Shown: piece after piece, positions 8,496 to 16,186 of the stretch | How the letters are laid out: each line of letters begins with the position of its first letter | Position numbering within the stretch: position 1 is the first letter of the stretch | Source: Deltaproteobacteria bacterium | Lineage (GTDB): Bacteria; Desulfobacterota; Binatia; UBA9968; JAJDTQ01 | Reading direction: 5' to 3' | DNA: 55,058 nucleotides | NCBI GenBank assembly: GCA_028818755.1 | Contig: JAPPNF010000030.1 | Location: 1-55,058, forward strand | Notes under the pieces: generated by a model | The model's database searches: none | Told to the model about the DNA's origin: nothing | Seen by the model: the letters and a program-made list of their open reading frames with translations, nothing else | Made by a program: the position numbers and the translations under genes

Positions 8496-8888
8496 CTAGT
8501 CCCTTTCTCCGGTCCGCAGCCTTCGTTCCCAATCGTACTCGCGGTTGGTAACCATGTTCTCCATGCGGCGAATACGGCGGTCGAGTTGACCGAAGGTGCG
8601 GCGCAGGCGATTTAGCGCAATCGTACGCGAGTGCGCGTAGCTGTTGTAGAAGTCCTGATCTCCTTCCGTCTGCAAGGGCAGCACGGGCTCCGGCTTGAGG
8701 ACCAAGGCGGCGAGCAGATAGAGACCGGCAAACGGCCAGAATCCGGTGCTGATCAACAGGACGACGGCGATCACGCGGATCCACAACACCCGCACGTCCA
8801 GATGTTCCGCGAGACCGCGGCACACGCCCAGAATGACACCGCGACGCGAGCGATAGATGCGGGTAGTCCTCGAATAGCCTCGAATCAT
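8496..8888 (-). CDS. pspC: PspC domain protein, envelope-stress (phage shock) membrane component
   Basis: 130-aa protein. Residues about 10-65 form the PspC domain (RRGVILGVCRGLAEHLDVRV, then two hydrophobic stretches VIAVVLLIS and FAGLYLLAALVL). A basic cytoplasmic tail follows. PspC senses membrane stress with PspB and releases PspF from PspA inhibition in the well-studied systems. The start is the ATG at 8888, which overlaps the stop of pspB (ATGA-type 4-bp overlap). A longer frame extends upstream over pspB but has no family similarity there. Confidence 0.85.
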   Translation of the reverse strand: MIRGYSRTTRIYRSRRGVILGVCRGLAEHLDVRVLWIRVIAVVLLISTGFWPFAGLYLLAALVLKPEPVLPLQTEGDQDFYNSYAHSRTIALNRLRRTFGQLDRRIRRMENMVTNREYDWERRLRTGERD

Positions 8889-9118
8889 GGGTTTCTGTCC
8901 TTTCTGTCGAGTAGAATGGTCTCCAGGGATTCCACGCGGTCTTCGAGCCGGCTCAGCCCCTGGTAGAGCTCTTGCATCAGTTTGGCCTCTTCGCCACCGG
9001 CTCCGTTGCCCCGTAGCGACTTGATCGCCCACACCACCATGACTATCAATGCCGCACCCAGGATCAAGAGGACCCCGAGCACGCCCAACACTATTCCCAC
9101 GATGCTTTCCGGTGCCAT
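8885..9118 (-). CDS. pspB: PspB-like small membrane protein
   Basis: 77-aa protein with one N-terminal membrane segment (about residues 6-33, IVGIVLGVLGVLLILGAALI) followed by a short coiled-coil tail (LMQELYQGLSRLEDRVESLE). Size, topology and position between pspA and pspC match PspB, the partner that couples PspC to PspA. The MxQ-L-x-LE-R pattern in the tail is typical of the family. Its end overlaps pspC by 4 bp, so the two are translationally coupled. Confidence 0.8.
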   Translation of the reverse strand: MAPESIVGIVLGVLGVLLILGAALIVMVVWAIKSLRGNGAGGEEAKLMQELYQGLSRLEDRVESLETILLDRKDRNP

Positions 9119-9163
9119 CCTCGCTCACCCATGCGCATCAGCCGGACAGGCCGCCGCCGCATC

Positions 9164-9832
9164 TCAGGTATCGGACCGCCGGGCGGCATCCTTGAGCGCC
9201 CGCAGTTCGGCTTCGATCTCTTCGTCCTGTCCGAGGCGGGCGAACTCTTCATCGAGATCCGGTTTCCGCGCAAAGTTGACAAGCTCGGCCTCGGCCTCCA
9301 TGCGCTCGATACGGTTTTCGAACTGCTCGAAACGCAGCATCGTGTCCGCGCTGCCCATCTTGCGGATCCCGCTCTGGGCGCGCTTGCGCTCGTGCGCCTG
9401 AATGTGGCGCTGCACCAGGATGCGTTGCTTTTCCTTCGCTTTCGCCAGCTTGTCTTCCAATTGGGCCATGTCCGACTGGTATTGTTCAATGATGGCGGAG
9501 CACTGGATCGCCTCGCTCTCCAGAGTTTCCGAGCGTTCCCGATAGCGCCGCTTTTCCATCAGCGCCTCCCGCGCCAGGTCTTCACGTCCCTTGTCCACGG
9601 CGAGGGTGGCCTTGTCCTCCCACTGGTCGTGGCGCCGTCGCGCTTCGTCGAGTTCGCGCTCGACCTTCTTGTGCGTCGCCATCGCTTGGGCGCAAGCCAC
9701 CTTGATCTCGACCAGTGTGTCCTCCATCTCCTGTATCATCAGCCGGATGAGCTTTTCCGGGTCCTCTGCCTTGTCAAGCATCGAGTTGATGTTCGAGCTG
9801 ATGATGTCGCTCAAGCGTGTAAAGATTCCCAT
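9164..9832 (-). CDS. pspA: Phage shock protein A (IM30/ESCRT-III-like)
   Basis: 222-aa PspA, normal length. It begins MGIFTRLSDIISSNINSMLD (amphipathic membrane-binding helix) and continues as long coiled-coil helices (roughly residues 25-190), with EDPEKLIRLMIQEMED and ALMEKRRYRER as recognisable family blocks. PspA binds and inhibits PspF when membranes are intact, and assembles on damaged inner membrane to limit proton leakage. A GGGAGGAAG Shine-Dalgarno precedes the ATG. It heads pspA-pspB-pspC and is served by the sigma-54 promoter at 9894-9908. Confidence 0.95.
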   Translation of the reverse strand: MGIFTRLSDIISSNINSMLDKAEDPEKLIRLMIQEMEDTLVEIKVACAQAMATHKKVERELDEARRRHDQWEDKATLAVDKGREDLAREALMEKRRYRERSETLESEAIQCSAIIEQYQSDMAQLEDKLAKAKEKQRILVQRHIQAHERKRAQSGIRKMGSADTMLRFEQFENRIERMEAEAELVNFARKPDLDEEFARLGQDEEIEAELRALKDAARRSDT

Positions 9833-9893
9833 TTGACTTCCTCCCTTGGGGAATTCGCGGAGAACGTGTCCGTGCCGCTGTGTTCTGGAGAAA

Positions 9894-9908
9894 GCATAAA
9901 GGGTGCCA
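9894..9908 (-). promoter_or_regulatory. Sigma-54 (-24/-12) promoter of pspA
   Basis: On the minus strand the sequence reads TGGCAC-CCTTT-ATGC. The GG and GC dinucleotides have the exact sigma-54 spacing (consensus TGGCAC-N5-TTGC; one mismatch in the -12 block). It lies 62 bp upstream of the pspA start, so transcription would begin about 50 bp before the ATG. Confidence 0.8.
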
Positions 9909-9934
9909 ACCGCCAGGAAGTCTCCAAGATACTG

Positions 9935-9983
9935 TTTTCACTGGGCTTTCTCTTCCATGGGCAACCCTGTCTTTGGGTGAAAA
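9935..9983. promoter_or_regulatory. Candidate PspF enhancer region
   Basis: A 7-bp inverted pair TTTTCAC (9935-9941) and GTGAAAA (9977-9983) sits about 27-75 bp upstream of the -24 element of the pspA promoter, the usual distance for enhancer-binding protein sites, and also upstream of divergent pspF. No match to a known PspF site was computed. Confidence 0.35.
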
Positions 9984-10015
9984 AACCTAATATTAGTGAA
10001 TTTAACAAGTATATG

Positions 10016-10034
10016 GTATATTTCGCCTATATAC
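10016..10034. promoter_or_regulatory. AT-rich inverted repeat in front of pspF
   Basis: GTATAT-TTCGCCT-ATATAC, 6-bp arms, 11 bp before the pspF start codon and next to its Shine-Dalgarno (AGAGGGG). It lies in a markedly AT-rich 50-bp stretch. It could be part of the pspF promoter or a binding site for self-control. Confidence 0.35.
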
Positions 10035-10044
10035 AGAGGGGTCT

Positions 10045-11055
10045 ATGCCTGAATCCTACACGGAGCCGCTGGGACAGTCCAACGCCTTTCTGGACTTTCA
10101 GGAAACGCTGTCCCGTGCCGCCGAAGTCGATCGTCCGATACTGCTGATCGGTGAACGCGGCACCGGCAAGGAACTGGCCGCGGCCAAGCTCCACTATCTG
10201 TCACAGCGTTGGCAGGGGCCGCTGGTTGCCCTGAACTGCGCGGCGTTGGCGCCGACGCTACTGGAGTCGGAGCTGTTCGGCCACGAGGAGGGCGCTTTCA
10301 CCGGCGCGCATCAACGGCGCACCGGACGGTTCGAAGCGGCCACGGACGGGACGCTCTTCCTGGACGAGATCGCCCAGATTCCCATGGAGGTCCAGGAGAA
10401 GATCCTCCGGGTCGTCGAATATGGCAGCTTCGAGAGGGTGGGGTCTTCCCGGTCCGTCCACGTGGACGCCAGAATCATCGGCGCCACCAATGCCGACCTG
10501 CCCGCTCTGGCCCGCCAGGGCCGTTTCAAGCGCGACCTGCTCGATCGGCTGTCGTTCGACGTCCTGTTCGTCCCACCCTTGCGGGCCCGCGGAGAGGACA
10601 TTCTGCTGCTGGCCGGCCACTTTGCCGCTCGGATGTGGCACGAGTTGGGCCGGCCGGGTCTACCTCAGTTCAGTCCGGCCGTGGTGGCGCAACTGGAACG
10701 CTACTCCTGGCCCGGCAATGTGCGCGAACTAAAGAACGTGGTGGAACGCGCGGTGTATCGATCCGCCGTTCCTACCGTTGACGAGGTCGTCTTCGACCCC
10801 TTCGTCTCGCCCTTCGGCGCGGACACTGGAATCGAGGTTCGGGAGCCGGACCCGGCCCCCACAACCGGGACCGCCAAGGCGTACCGGTCACTGGAGGAAG
10901 CGGTGAGAGCGCTCGAGGTGCGAATGATTCGGGAGAGCCTGGCGGAGGCTCGGTACAACCAGCGCCAGGCAGCCGACGCTCTCGGCTTGACCTACCACCA
11001 GTTCCGCGGCCGGTGGCGAAAGTACCGGGAAGAGCTGGCCGTTGACGACGATTGA
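10045..11055 (+). CDS. pspF: PspF, sigma-54-dependent activator of the psp operon
   Basis: 336-aa bacterial enhancer-binding protein without an N-terminal sensory domain, as in PspF. AAA+ features: Walker A GERGTGKE (residues 36-43), the sigma-54 contact loop GAFTGA (83-88), Walker B GTLFLDE (102-108) and an R-finger region near RFKRDLLDRLSF. The C-terminal Fis-type helix-turn-helix has RQAADALGLTYHQFRGRWRK, close to the YHQFR ending of PspF. It is divergent from pspA, with the shared 212-bp control region between them. In known systems it is held inactive by PspA and activates pspA transcription on membrane stress. Confidence 0.93.
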   Translation: MPESYTEPLGQSNAFLDFQETLSRAAEVDRPILLIGERGTGKELAAAKLHYLSQRWQGPLVALNCAALAPTLLESELFGHEEGAFTGAHQRRTGRFEAATDGTLFLDEIAQIPMEVQEKILRVVEYGSFERVGSSRSVHVDARIIGATNADLPALARQGRFKRDLLDRLSFDVLFVPPLRARGEDILLLAGHFAARMWHELGRPGLPQFSPAVVAQLERYSWPGNVRELKNVVERAVYRSAVPTVDEVVFDPFVSPFGADTGIEVREPDPAPTTGTAKAYRSLEEAVRALEVRMIRESLAEARYNQRQAADALGLTYHQFRGRWRKYREELAVDDD

Positions 11056-11131
11056 GGCAGGGCCTGCTCCGCGCGCATGAGGCTGCCGGTCTTCTCGACG
11101 AGGACATGACGGCACCGACCCGGACGCCACG

Positions 11132-12427
11132 TTAGGTCGTGACCCTCGCGCGCCGCGGGATCAAGGGTCCTCCCGGCGGGCGGATCCCCAGACACGCCGT
11201 CGCGCCCATGAACGACATCACGAGACAGGCCAGGAACATGCCGGCGTAGGACCCCGTGGCGTCGTGCACCATGCCTCCCAGCAGGGCGCCCAACGCGCCC
11301 CCGGTGTGGTGCACCCACAGGATCGCGCCGGTGATCAGCCCGATGTTCCGGACTCCGAAATAGTCGCCGGTCATGGCAGCGGCCAGCGGTGCGGTGGCCA
11401 TGAGCGTGAAACCCATCAGCAGGGCGGCCGCGAATATGGCCGGCTCGGCGGACGACGATACCAGCAATCCGTAGCAGACGACGCGAAGCACGAACATGAA
11501 GGACAGGGGAAGGCCGTGGCCGGCCTTCTCCGTGACCGCCGGGAAGGCGAGAACGCCCACCAGGGCCAACAGTCCGGACAGACCCTGGATGTTCGAGGCG
11601 TGCTGGTTGGTGAGGCCGGTATCGGTGGCGAAAGGAACGAACTGGGTGACGAAGAAGAAGTCCTGGAAGCCGCAGAGACCATAGGAGACCGCGACGAACA
11701 GGAAGCTCCGGGAAAGGAAGGCCTCCCTGGGGGAATAGTCCGGGGCGGGGGCGCGGCGCCATGCCGGAACGTCGCTGCCGCCGATCTCGTACGGCGACAG
11801 CCCTATCTCCGCGGGCTCCTTCTTCATCAGGGCCAGGGCCACCGGGACTACCACCACGGACACCAGTATGCCAAGGGCCGCCCACGAGCCGCGCCATCCG
11901 AAGCGTTCGAGAGAGTAGGCCAGTGCTGGGATGACGACGAAGTGTCCGAACGCCGTGCCGGTGACGGCGATGCCGCCGATGAGGCCCCGGAGACTCCTGA
12001 ACCACCGGGAGACGGTGGAGGAGACCACGCCGATGGTGATGCCCGACACCCCGATGGCGGTGATGACGCCGTAGTAGAGGTAAAGTTCGGGGATCGAGTC
12101 GGTGCGGGAGGTGAGGAACAGGCCGGCGGAGGCCCCCAGGGCCGAGATCGAGAACAGCCGCCGGGGTCCGTAGCGGTCCAGCAGCCGCCCGGCCATCATC
12201 TGACTGAAGCCGAACACCAGCATGTTCAGGGTGTAGGCGAAGGTGATGGCGCCCCGGTTCCAGCCGAACTCTCCCGCCAAGGGCTTCACCAGGACGCCGA
12301 AGGAGAAGCGCACGCCGCCGTCCACCACCAGGATGAGGAACCCCCCCAGGAGGATGATCCAGCCGTAGAAGAAGGGATTCGCGGGGGGTGAGGCGGCCGC
12401 GGCCCGCCGGGGTCGGTTGTCCTGCAC
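11132..12427 (-). CDS. MFS transporter, monocarboxylate/oxalate-formate antiporter-like
   Basis: 431-aa membrane protein with about 12 hydrophobic segments. It begins near NPFFYGWIILLGGFLILVVD and has the inter-helix motif GRLLDRYGPRR after TM2, as in the MCT/OFA group of MFS carriers. A central loop (about residues 195-230) separates the two halves. The GTG at 12427 is proposed as start because it lies just beyond the MOSC stop and puts about 20 residues before TM1; the frame extends further upstream across the MOSC gene but without similarity. Eight bp separate it from the MOSC gene, so the two are probably cotranscribed. Substrate unknown; an organic acid is the family norm. Confidence 0.75.
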   Translation of the reverse strand: MQDNRPRRAAAASPPANPFFYGWIILLGGFLILVVDGGVRFSFGVLVKPLAGEFGWNRGAITFAYTLNMLVFGFSQMMAGRLLDRYGPRRLFSISALGASAGLFLTSRTDSIPELYLYYGVITAIGVSGITIGVVSSTVSRWFRSLRGLIGGIAVTGTAFGHFVVIPALAYSLERFGWRGSWAALGILVSVVVVPVALALMKKEPAEIGLSPYEIGGSDVPAWRRAPAPDYSPREAFLSRSFLFVAVSYGLCGFQDFFFVTQFVPFATDTGLTNQHASNIQGLSGLLALVGVLAFPAVTEKAGHGLPLSFMFVLRVVCYGLLVSSSAEPAIFAAALLMGFTLMATAPLAAAMTGDYFGVRNIGLITGAILWVHHTGGALGALLGGMVHDATGSYAGMFLACLVMSFMGATACLGIRPPGGPLIPRRARVTT

Positions 12428-12435
12428 GGCCGTGT

Positions 12436-12888
12436 TCAGAGCACGGCGATCTCGTCGCCGGGCCGGATGACGCCGCCCTTGACCACCAGCGCGCAGATTC
12501 CGCTCTTGCCGGCCAGGGCCCGGGTCATGCCCGGTTCGGTGATGGACTGGACGTACGCGCACGGCGGCCGCGGCCGGTCGAAGGCCAGCACCGCGTCGCC
12601 GGCGCGGAAGGCGTGCCCCACCAGCACGTCGAGCCTGACGCCGCGGGTGACAATGTTGCGCCGGTGCTCGCCGTTCAGCACCTGGAGCCCGGAGTCCTCG
12701 GCGATCGCCTCGAGGTCCTCGGCCTCGATGAGGGTTACCTGGCACTCGTCCCAGCCGCTGTAGTAACCGGTCCGCTCGCAGTAGCGGTCGCCCTTGAGCC
12801 CCATGCTCGCCACCGCCTCCGCCTCGTCCACTTTCCGCATGCGTGCGCTGCCTTCGGGCGCGATATAGATTTCGTGGACCGTACCCAT
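12436..12888 (-). CDS. MOSC domain protein
   Basis: 150-aa stand-alone MOSC domain (molybdenum cofactor sulfurase C-terminal domain). Recognisable blocks are MGLKGDRYCERTGYYSG, QVTLIEAEDLEAI, RRNIVTRGVRLDVLVG and the late GKSGICALVVKGGVIRPGDE. MOSC proteins bind molybdenum cofactor or carry sulfur to targets. Here the cysteine in PRPPCAYVQ is a candidate, but the catalytic role is not proven. The ATG at 12888 is chosen because similarity begins there; an in-frame extension upstream crosses a palindrome and looks non-coding. The window also carries a molybdenum hydroxylase (46572-48974), a possible client of such a protein. Confidence 0.8.
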   Translation of the reverse strand: MGTVHEIYIAPEGSARMRKVDEAEAVASMGLKGDRYCERTGYYSGWDECQVTLIEAEDLEAIAEDSGLQVLNGEHRRNIVTRGVRLDVLVGHAFRAGDAVLAFDRPRPPCAYVQSITEPGMTRALAGKSGICALVVKGGVIRPGDEIAVL

Positions 12889-12955
12889 TGTGCTCCCGGC
12901 ATCCGCGGCTTCTTCCGCGGGCTCGTGCGGCGCAGGCGCCGTTCCCATAAACCGA

Positions 12956-12984
12956 CAAGGCCCTTGGATGTTCCAAGGGCCTTG
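12956..12984. other. Perfect 13-bp hairpin in the leader of the MOSC gene
   Basis: CAAGGCCCTTGGA / TCCAAGGGCCTTG separated by a TGT loop. It lies 68 bp upstream of the MOSC start, between divergent genes, so it is not a normal 3' terminator. There is no T-run on either strand. It may be a leader attenuator, an operator or a REP-like unit. Confidence 0.6.
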
Positions 12985-13124
12985 CATGCGTTCCGGAAGT
13001 ATATTCAGCGCGGAGGCGGCCGTCAACGTGACGCCGTACGGCAGAGGTCGACTTTGGCCGGCCTTGGAAACGCCCGCTCGCCCTAGGCTTCTTGGTGAAA
13101 CGATGTCCATGCTAACATTCGAAC

Positions 13125-13916
13125 ATGGGCTGTCCCCTACGGATCTTGAAGGACAATCCCCGGCTCCGGGGTCCCTGGACCCTCGTGCTGCTGGGTCTCG
13201 TGTCGCTGGCGGGAGTCGGCGACGGACATGCGGCGGCGGCCCGGGCGGAGGCGTACACGGGCGTATTCGTCGGCGCGGGCCGGAGCGAAAACCGGGTCAT
13301 CGACCCCGAAGGGTTCGCGCACTGGGGGCGGCGCGGCTGGGCCACCGACTACGATGACGGCGACTTGGTAGGGGGTCTGCTGGCGGGAAGGAGGTTCACT
13401 GTCAATGGAGCCCGCTTCCGCATCGAGTTGGACGGCACCTTCGGTGACTTGTCGGCCCGATCGGACCGCGTCGATCCCGTCGGCAGGGACGAAACCGCGC
13501 GCGCACGGCTGCGGTGGGCGGCCACCGCGCGGGTGGGCCTGGAGCACGAGGAAGGTCCGGTGACGGTCTTCTTCAACGGCGGCGCGGCGGTGGCGAGCAT
13601 CACGAACTCCGTGACCGATATCGACTTCTCGCGGAACATGCCGCCAAGAATGGATCCGGACGACTCGTTTCACGACAGGTCCACGAAGATCGGATGGGTC
13701 CTCGGCCTCGGCATCGAAGCGCCCTTGGCGGACGGCTGGAAGTGGCGGTTGGACGGTTCGTATCTGGGTTTCGGCCGCGGAACACACCGGGTGAACCGTT
13801 CCGGAAACAACCCGTGCGGGCCTGGCGGCCCTCGGCGGGCTTGTTCCTACCGCGTCGAGAACCACCTGGTGTTGTTGCGCCTCGCGGTCATCCGCCGGTT
13901 CGACCTGTGGCGCTGA
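13125..13916 (+). CDS. Outer-membrane beta-barrel protein (OmpA/porin-like, uncharacterised)
   Basis: 263-aa protein with a basic N-terminus and a hydrophobic signal stretch (about residues 18-36) ending near GHAAAARA, a likely signal-peptidase site. The mature part alternates polar and hydrophobic residues in strands such as YTGVFVGAGRSEN, RFRIELDGTFGDL, TARVGLEHEEG and WKWRLDGSYLGFG. It ends in an aromatic-containing strand, RRFDLWR, as outer-membrane barrels do. Two cysteines near the end (NPCGPGGPRRACSY) could form a loop disulphide. No strong Shine-Dalgarno is visible. Function unknown; roughly an 8-stranded barrel by size. Confidence 0.65.
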   Translation: MGCPLRILKDNPRLRGPWTLVLLGLVSLAGVGDGHAAAARAEAYTGVFVGAGRSENRVIDPEGFAHWGRRGWATDYDDGDLVGGLLAGRRFTVNGARFRIELDGTFGDLSARSDRVDPVGRDETARARLRWAATARVGLEHEEGPVTVFFNGGAAVASITNSVTDIDFSRNMPPRMDPDDSFHDRSTKIGWVLGLGIEAPLADGWKWRLDGSYLGFGRGTHRVNRSGNNPCGPGGPRRACSYRVENHLVLLRLAVIRRFDLWR

Positions 13917-13946
13917 TGTAGCGGTCGGGGTTCCGGGACTTCAGGC

Positions 13947-14594
13947 ATGGCGGGTACCGTCCTTCTCGTCGTTCACATTGCCGCAGGCGCGGTGGCGCTG
14001 GTCGCCGCGGCCGTTGCGCTTTCGACCGCAAAGGGTCGGTTGCATCACATACGGGCAGGGAGGGTCTATGCCGCGGCCATGGCGCTGGTGTGCGTCACCG
14101 CTCTGCCGTTGGCGATCCTCGGGGACGACGTCGTTCTGCTGCTGGTCGCCGTCTTCAGCTTTTATCTCGTGTTCGCCGGCTGGCGCTTCGCACGCAACGC
14201 CGGCGGACGGCCGCAGCCGGTGGACTGGAGCGCCGCCGTGATCATGGCCCTCACCGGCCCCGGCATGTGGGTCTACGGCGCCGTGCTCTTCCCGCGGGGC
14301 GACTCGCAGTGGGTGACCATGGCGGTGTTCGGATTCATTGCCGTGGCTCTGAGCGCCGCCGACTTGCGGTATCACCGAACGTCGCCCCGGCCCGGGGCGC
14401 AACGCATCGCCCGCCATCTCACCAACATGCTGGCGGGGACCATCGCCACCGTCACCGCGGTCGTGGTGGTCAACGTCGACACCCGGCCGGCATGGCTGGC
14501 GTGGATTCTTCCCACCCTCCTCATCACCCCGCTGATCGCATGGTGGAACCGGCGGGTCCTGCGGGGGAGGGACAGCACGCCAGGAATCCGGTAA
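13947..14594 (+). CDS. DUF2306-like multi-pass membrane protein
   Basis: 215-aa integral membrane protein with about 6-7 hydrophobic helices (for instance VLLVVHIAAGAVALVAAAVA and VVLLLVAVFSFYLVFAGWRF). The short HHIRAGRVYAAAMALV motif after TM1 resembles the HR-x-G-x-Y signature of DUF2306 proteins, whose function is unknown. It follows the barrel gene by 30 bp on the same strand. No catalytic signature is seen apart from the conserved histidines at the membrane edge (LHHIRAG, LRYHRT). Confidence 0.55.
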   Translation: MAGTVLLVVHIAAGAVALVAAAVALSTAKGRLHHIRAGRVYAAAMALVCVTALPLAILGDDVVLLLVAVFSFYLVFAGWRFARNAGGRPQPVDWSAAVIMALTGPGMWVYGAVLFPRGDSQWVTMAVFGFIAVALSAADLRYHRTSPRPGAQRIARHLTNMLAGTIATVTAVVVVNVDTRPAWLAWILPTLLITPLIAWWNRRVLRGRDSTPGIR

Positions 14595-14658
14595 CGAGCG
14601 CCCTTCGCATGCCAGGGGATCGGGAGCAGCGAAAACCTGTATGCCGCCGCCCGGTCTC

Positions 14659-14667
14659 TGGTATAGT
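14659..14667 (+). promoter_or_regulatory. Extended -10 promoter candidate for the mannose-1-phosphate guanylyltransferase gene
   Basis: TG-G-TATAGT, an extended -10 element, lies 48 bp before the ATG at 14715. No -35 hexamer is recognisable at 17 bp, which is tolerable for an extended -10 promoter. Confidence 0.4.
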
Positions 14668-14714
14668 TACACAGACCGCGTTTCAGTTCCTGGATTCGAG
14701 TTGAGTTGGCCGCG

Positions 14715-16169
14715 ATGAGCCACGTCCTGTTCCCCGTGATTCTCTCGGGTGGCGCCGGTACCCGGCTCTGGCCGCTGTCCCGCGAACTCCATCCGAAGCA
14801 GTTCATTCCGCTGGTGGAAGAACATACCCTGCTCCAGGCCACCGCCCGGCGCCTGGCCGCCCTCAGCGAGTTGCGGGCGCCCATCGTAGTATGCAACGAA
14901 GCCCACCGGTTCATGGTGGCCGAGCAGCTCGAGGGCATCGGCGTGGAACCCGCGGCCGTGCTGCTGGAGCCGCAGGGACGAAACACCGCGCCCGCGATTG
15001 CCGCGGCGGCGTTGGCTGCGCTCGCGCTTGGCGACGAAGACCCCATCCTGCTGGTGCTTCCGGCCGACCACGTGATCGGCGACGAGAACCGGTTCGCAAG
15101 CGCGGTGCGGAACGCGATCCTGGAGGCTGCCGCCGGTCACCTCGTGACCTTCGGGGTTACTCCCGCCTACGCGGAAACCGGGTACGGCTACATCAAGGCC
15201 GCCGGCCGCACCGGCGTCAGCGATGACGGCCGCAAGGTCGAGCGGTTCGTGGAGAAGCCGGATGCGGGAGAGGCCGCCGGCTACCTCGAAGAGGGCGGCT
15301 ACTACTGGAACAGCGGCATGTTCGTGTTCCCGGCCTCAAGATATCTGGATGAACTCGGCTTACACGAGCCGGCGGTCCGGGACGCGGTGGCGCGGGCACA
15401 CCGCAACGCGGTGGAGGACGTGGGCTTCCTGCGGCTGGAGGCGCGTTCCTTTTCGTCGTCTCCGGCCGTCTCGGTGGACTACGCGGTCATGGAGCACACC
15501 TCGGACGCCGTGATGGTCCCGCTCGAAGCGGGTTGGTCCGACATCGGCTCGTGGGCAGCGCTTGCCGATATGGCCCCCGGGGACGAAGCTGGCAACGTCA
15601 CCCGGGGCGACACTATCCTGGAACGGGTCCACGATAGCTACGTCCGCGCCGGGGATCGTTTGGTGGCCGCGGTGGGGGTGTCCGGTCTCGTCATCGTGGA
15701 CACCGCCGACGCGCTGCTGGTAGCGCGCAAGGACGCGGTTCGTGACACGGGCAAGGTGGCGGCGGCGCTCAGGTCGGCAGGCCGGGAGGAGCATCGGGTT
15801 CACCGCAAGGTCCACCGCCCCTGGGGCGCGTTCCACGATGTGCTCGTGGGCTCGGGATTCAAGGTGAAGCACATCGTCGTCCGTCCCAGCCACGCGCTGT
15901 CCCTGCAGTCGCACGAGTATCGCTCCGAGCACTGGACCGTCGTCCGCGGCACCGCGCGGGTCACCCGGGGAGAAGAAACCTTCGTGTTGTCGGAGAACCA
16001 GTCCACTTATATTCCCCGGAGGACGAAACACCGGTTGGCGAATCCCGATACCGTTCCGCTGGAGGTGGTGGAGGTCCAGTGCGGGGATTACCTGGAAGAG
16101 GACGACATCGTCCGTTACGAGGATGCCTACGGCCGCACGGACCCCGGTGAACCGGAGCCGAGCGATTGA
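14715..16169 (+). CDS. manC: Mannose-1-phosphate guanylyltransferase / mannose-6-phosphate isomerase
   Basis: 484-aa bifunctional-type enzyme making GDP-mannose for surface polysaccharides. N-terminal nucleotidyltransferase: SGGAGTRLWPLSRELHPKQF (residues 11-30), then VERFVEKPDAGEA, YWNSGMFVFPA and SVDYAVMEHT. The C-terminal cupin (about residues 365-470) carries the type II isomerase signature RPWGAFHDVL, SLQSHEYRSEHWTVVRG and IPRRTKHRLANP with metal-type histidines. The length is standard. ATG at 14715 is preferred over a TTG nine bases upstream. The GT2-GtrA gene next door, in opposite orientation, is a plausible user of mannose donors. Confidence 0.92.
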   Translation: MSHVLFPVILSGGAGTRLWPLSRELHPKQFIPLVEEHTLLQATARRLAALSELRAPIVVCNEAHRFMVAEQLEGIGVEPAAVLLEPQGRNTAPAIAAAALAALALGDEDPILLVLPADHVIGDENRFASAVRNAILEAAAGHLVTFGVTPAYAETGYGYIKAAGRTGVSDDGRKVERFVEKPDAGEAAGYLEEGGYYWNSGMFVFPASRYLDELGLHEPAVRDAVARAHRNAVEDVGFLRLEARSFSSSPAVSVDYAVMEHTSDAVMVPLEAGWSDIGSWAALADMAPGDEAGNVTRGDTILERVHDSYVRAGDRLVAAVGVSGLVIVDTADALLVARKDAVRDTGKVAAALRSAGREEHRVHRKVHRPWGAFHDVLVGSGFKVKHIVVRPSHALSLQSHEYRSEHWTVVRGTARVTRGEETFVLSENQSTYIPRRTKHRLANPDTVPLEVVEVQCGDYLEEDDIVRYEDAYGRTDPGEPEPSD

Positions 16170-16186
16170 GCCCGGTGAGGCACACG

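Noticed and set aside
8889..9128. 80-residue N-terminal extension of PspC
   Set aside because: It runs over pspB in another frame and has no PspC similarity; the ATG at 8888 overlaps the pspB stop as expected for a coupled pair.
12889..13110. N-terminal extension of the MOSC protein by 74 residues
   Set aside because: The extension crosses the 13-bp hairpin, lacks family similarity, and the conserved sequence begins at the ATG at 12888.
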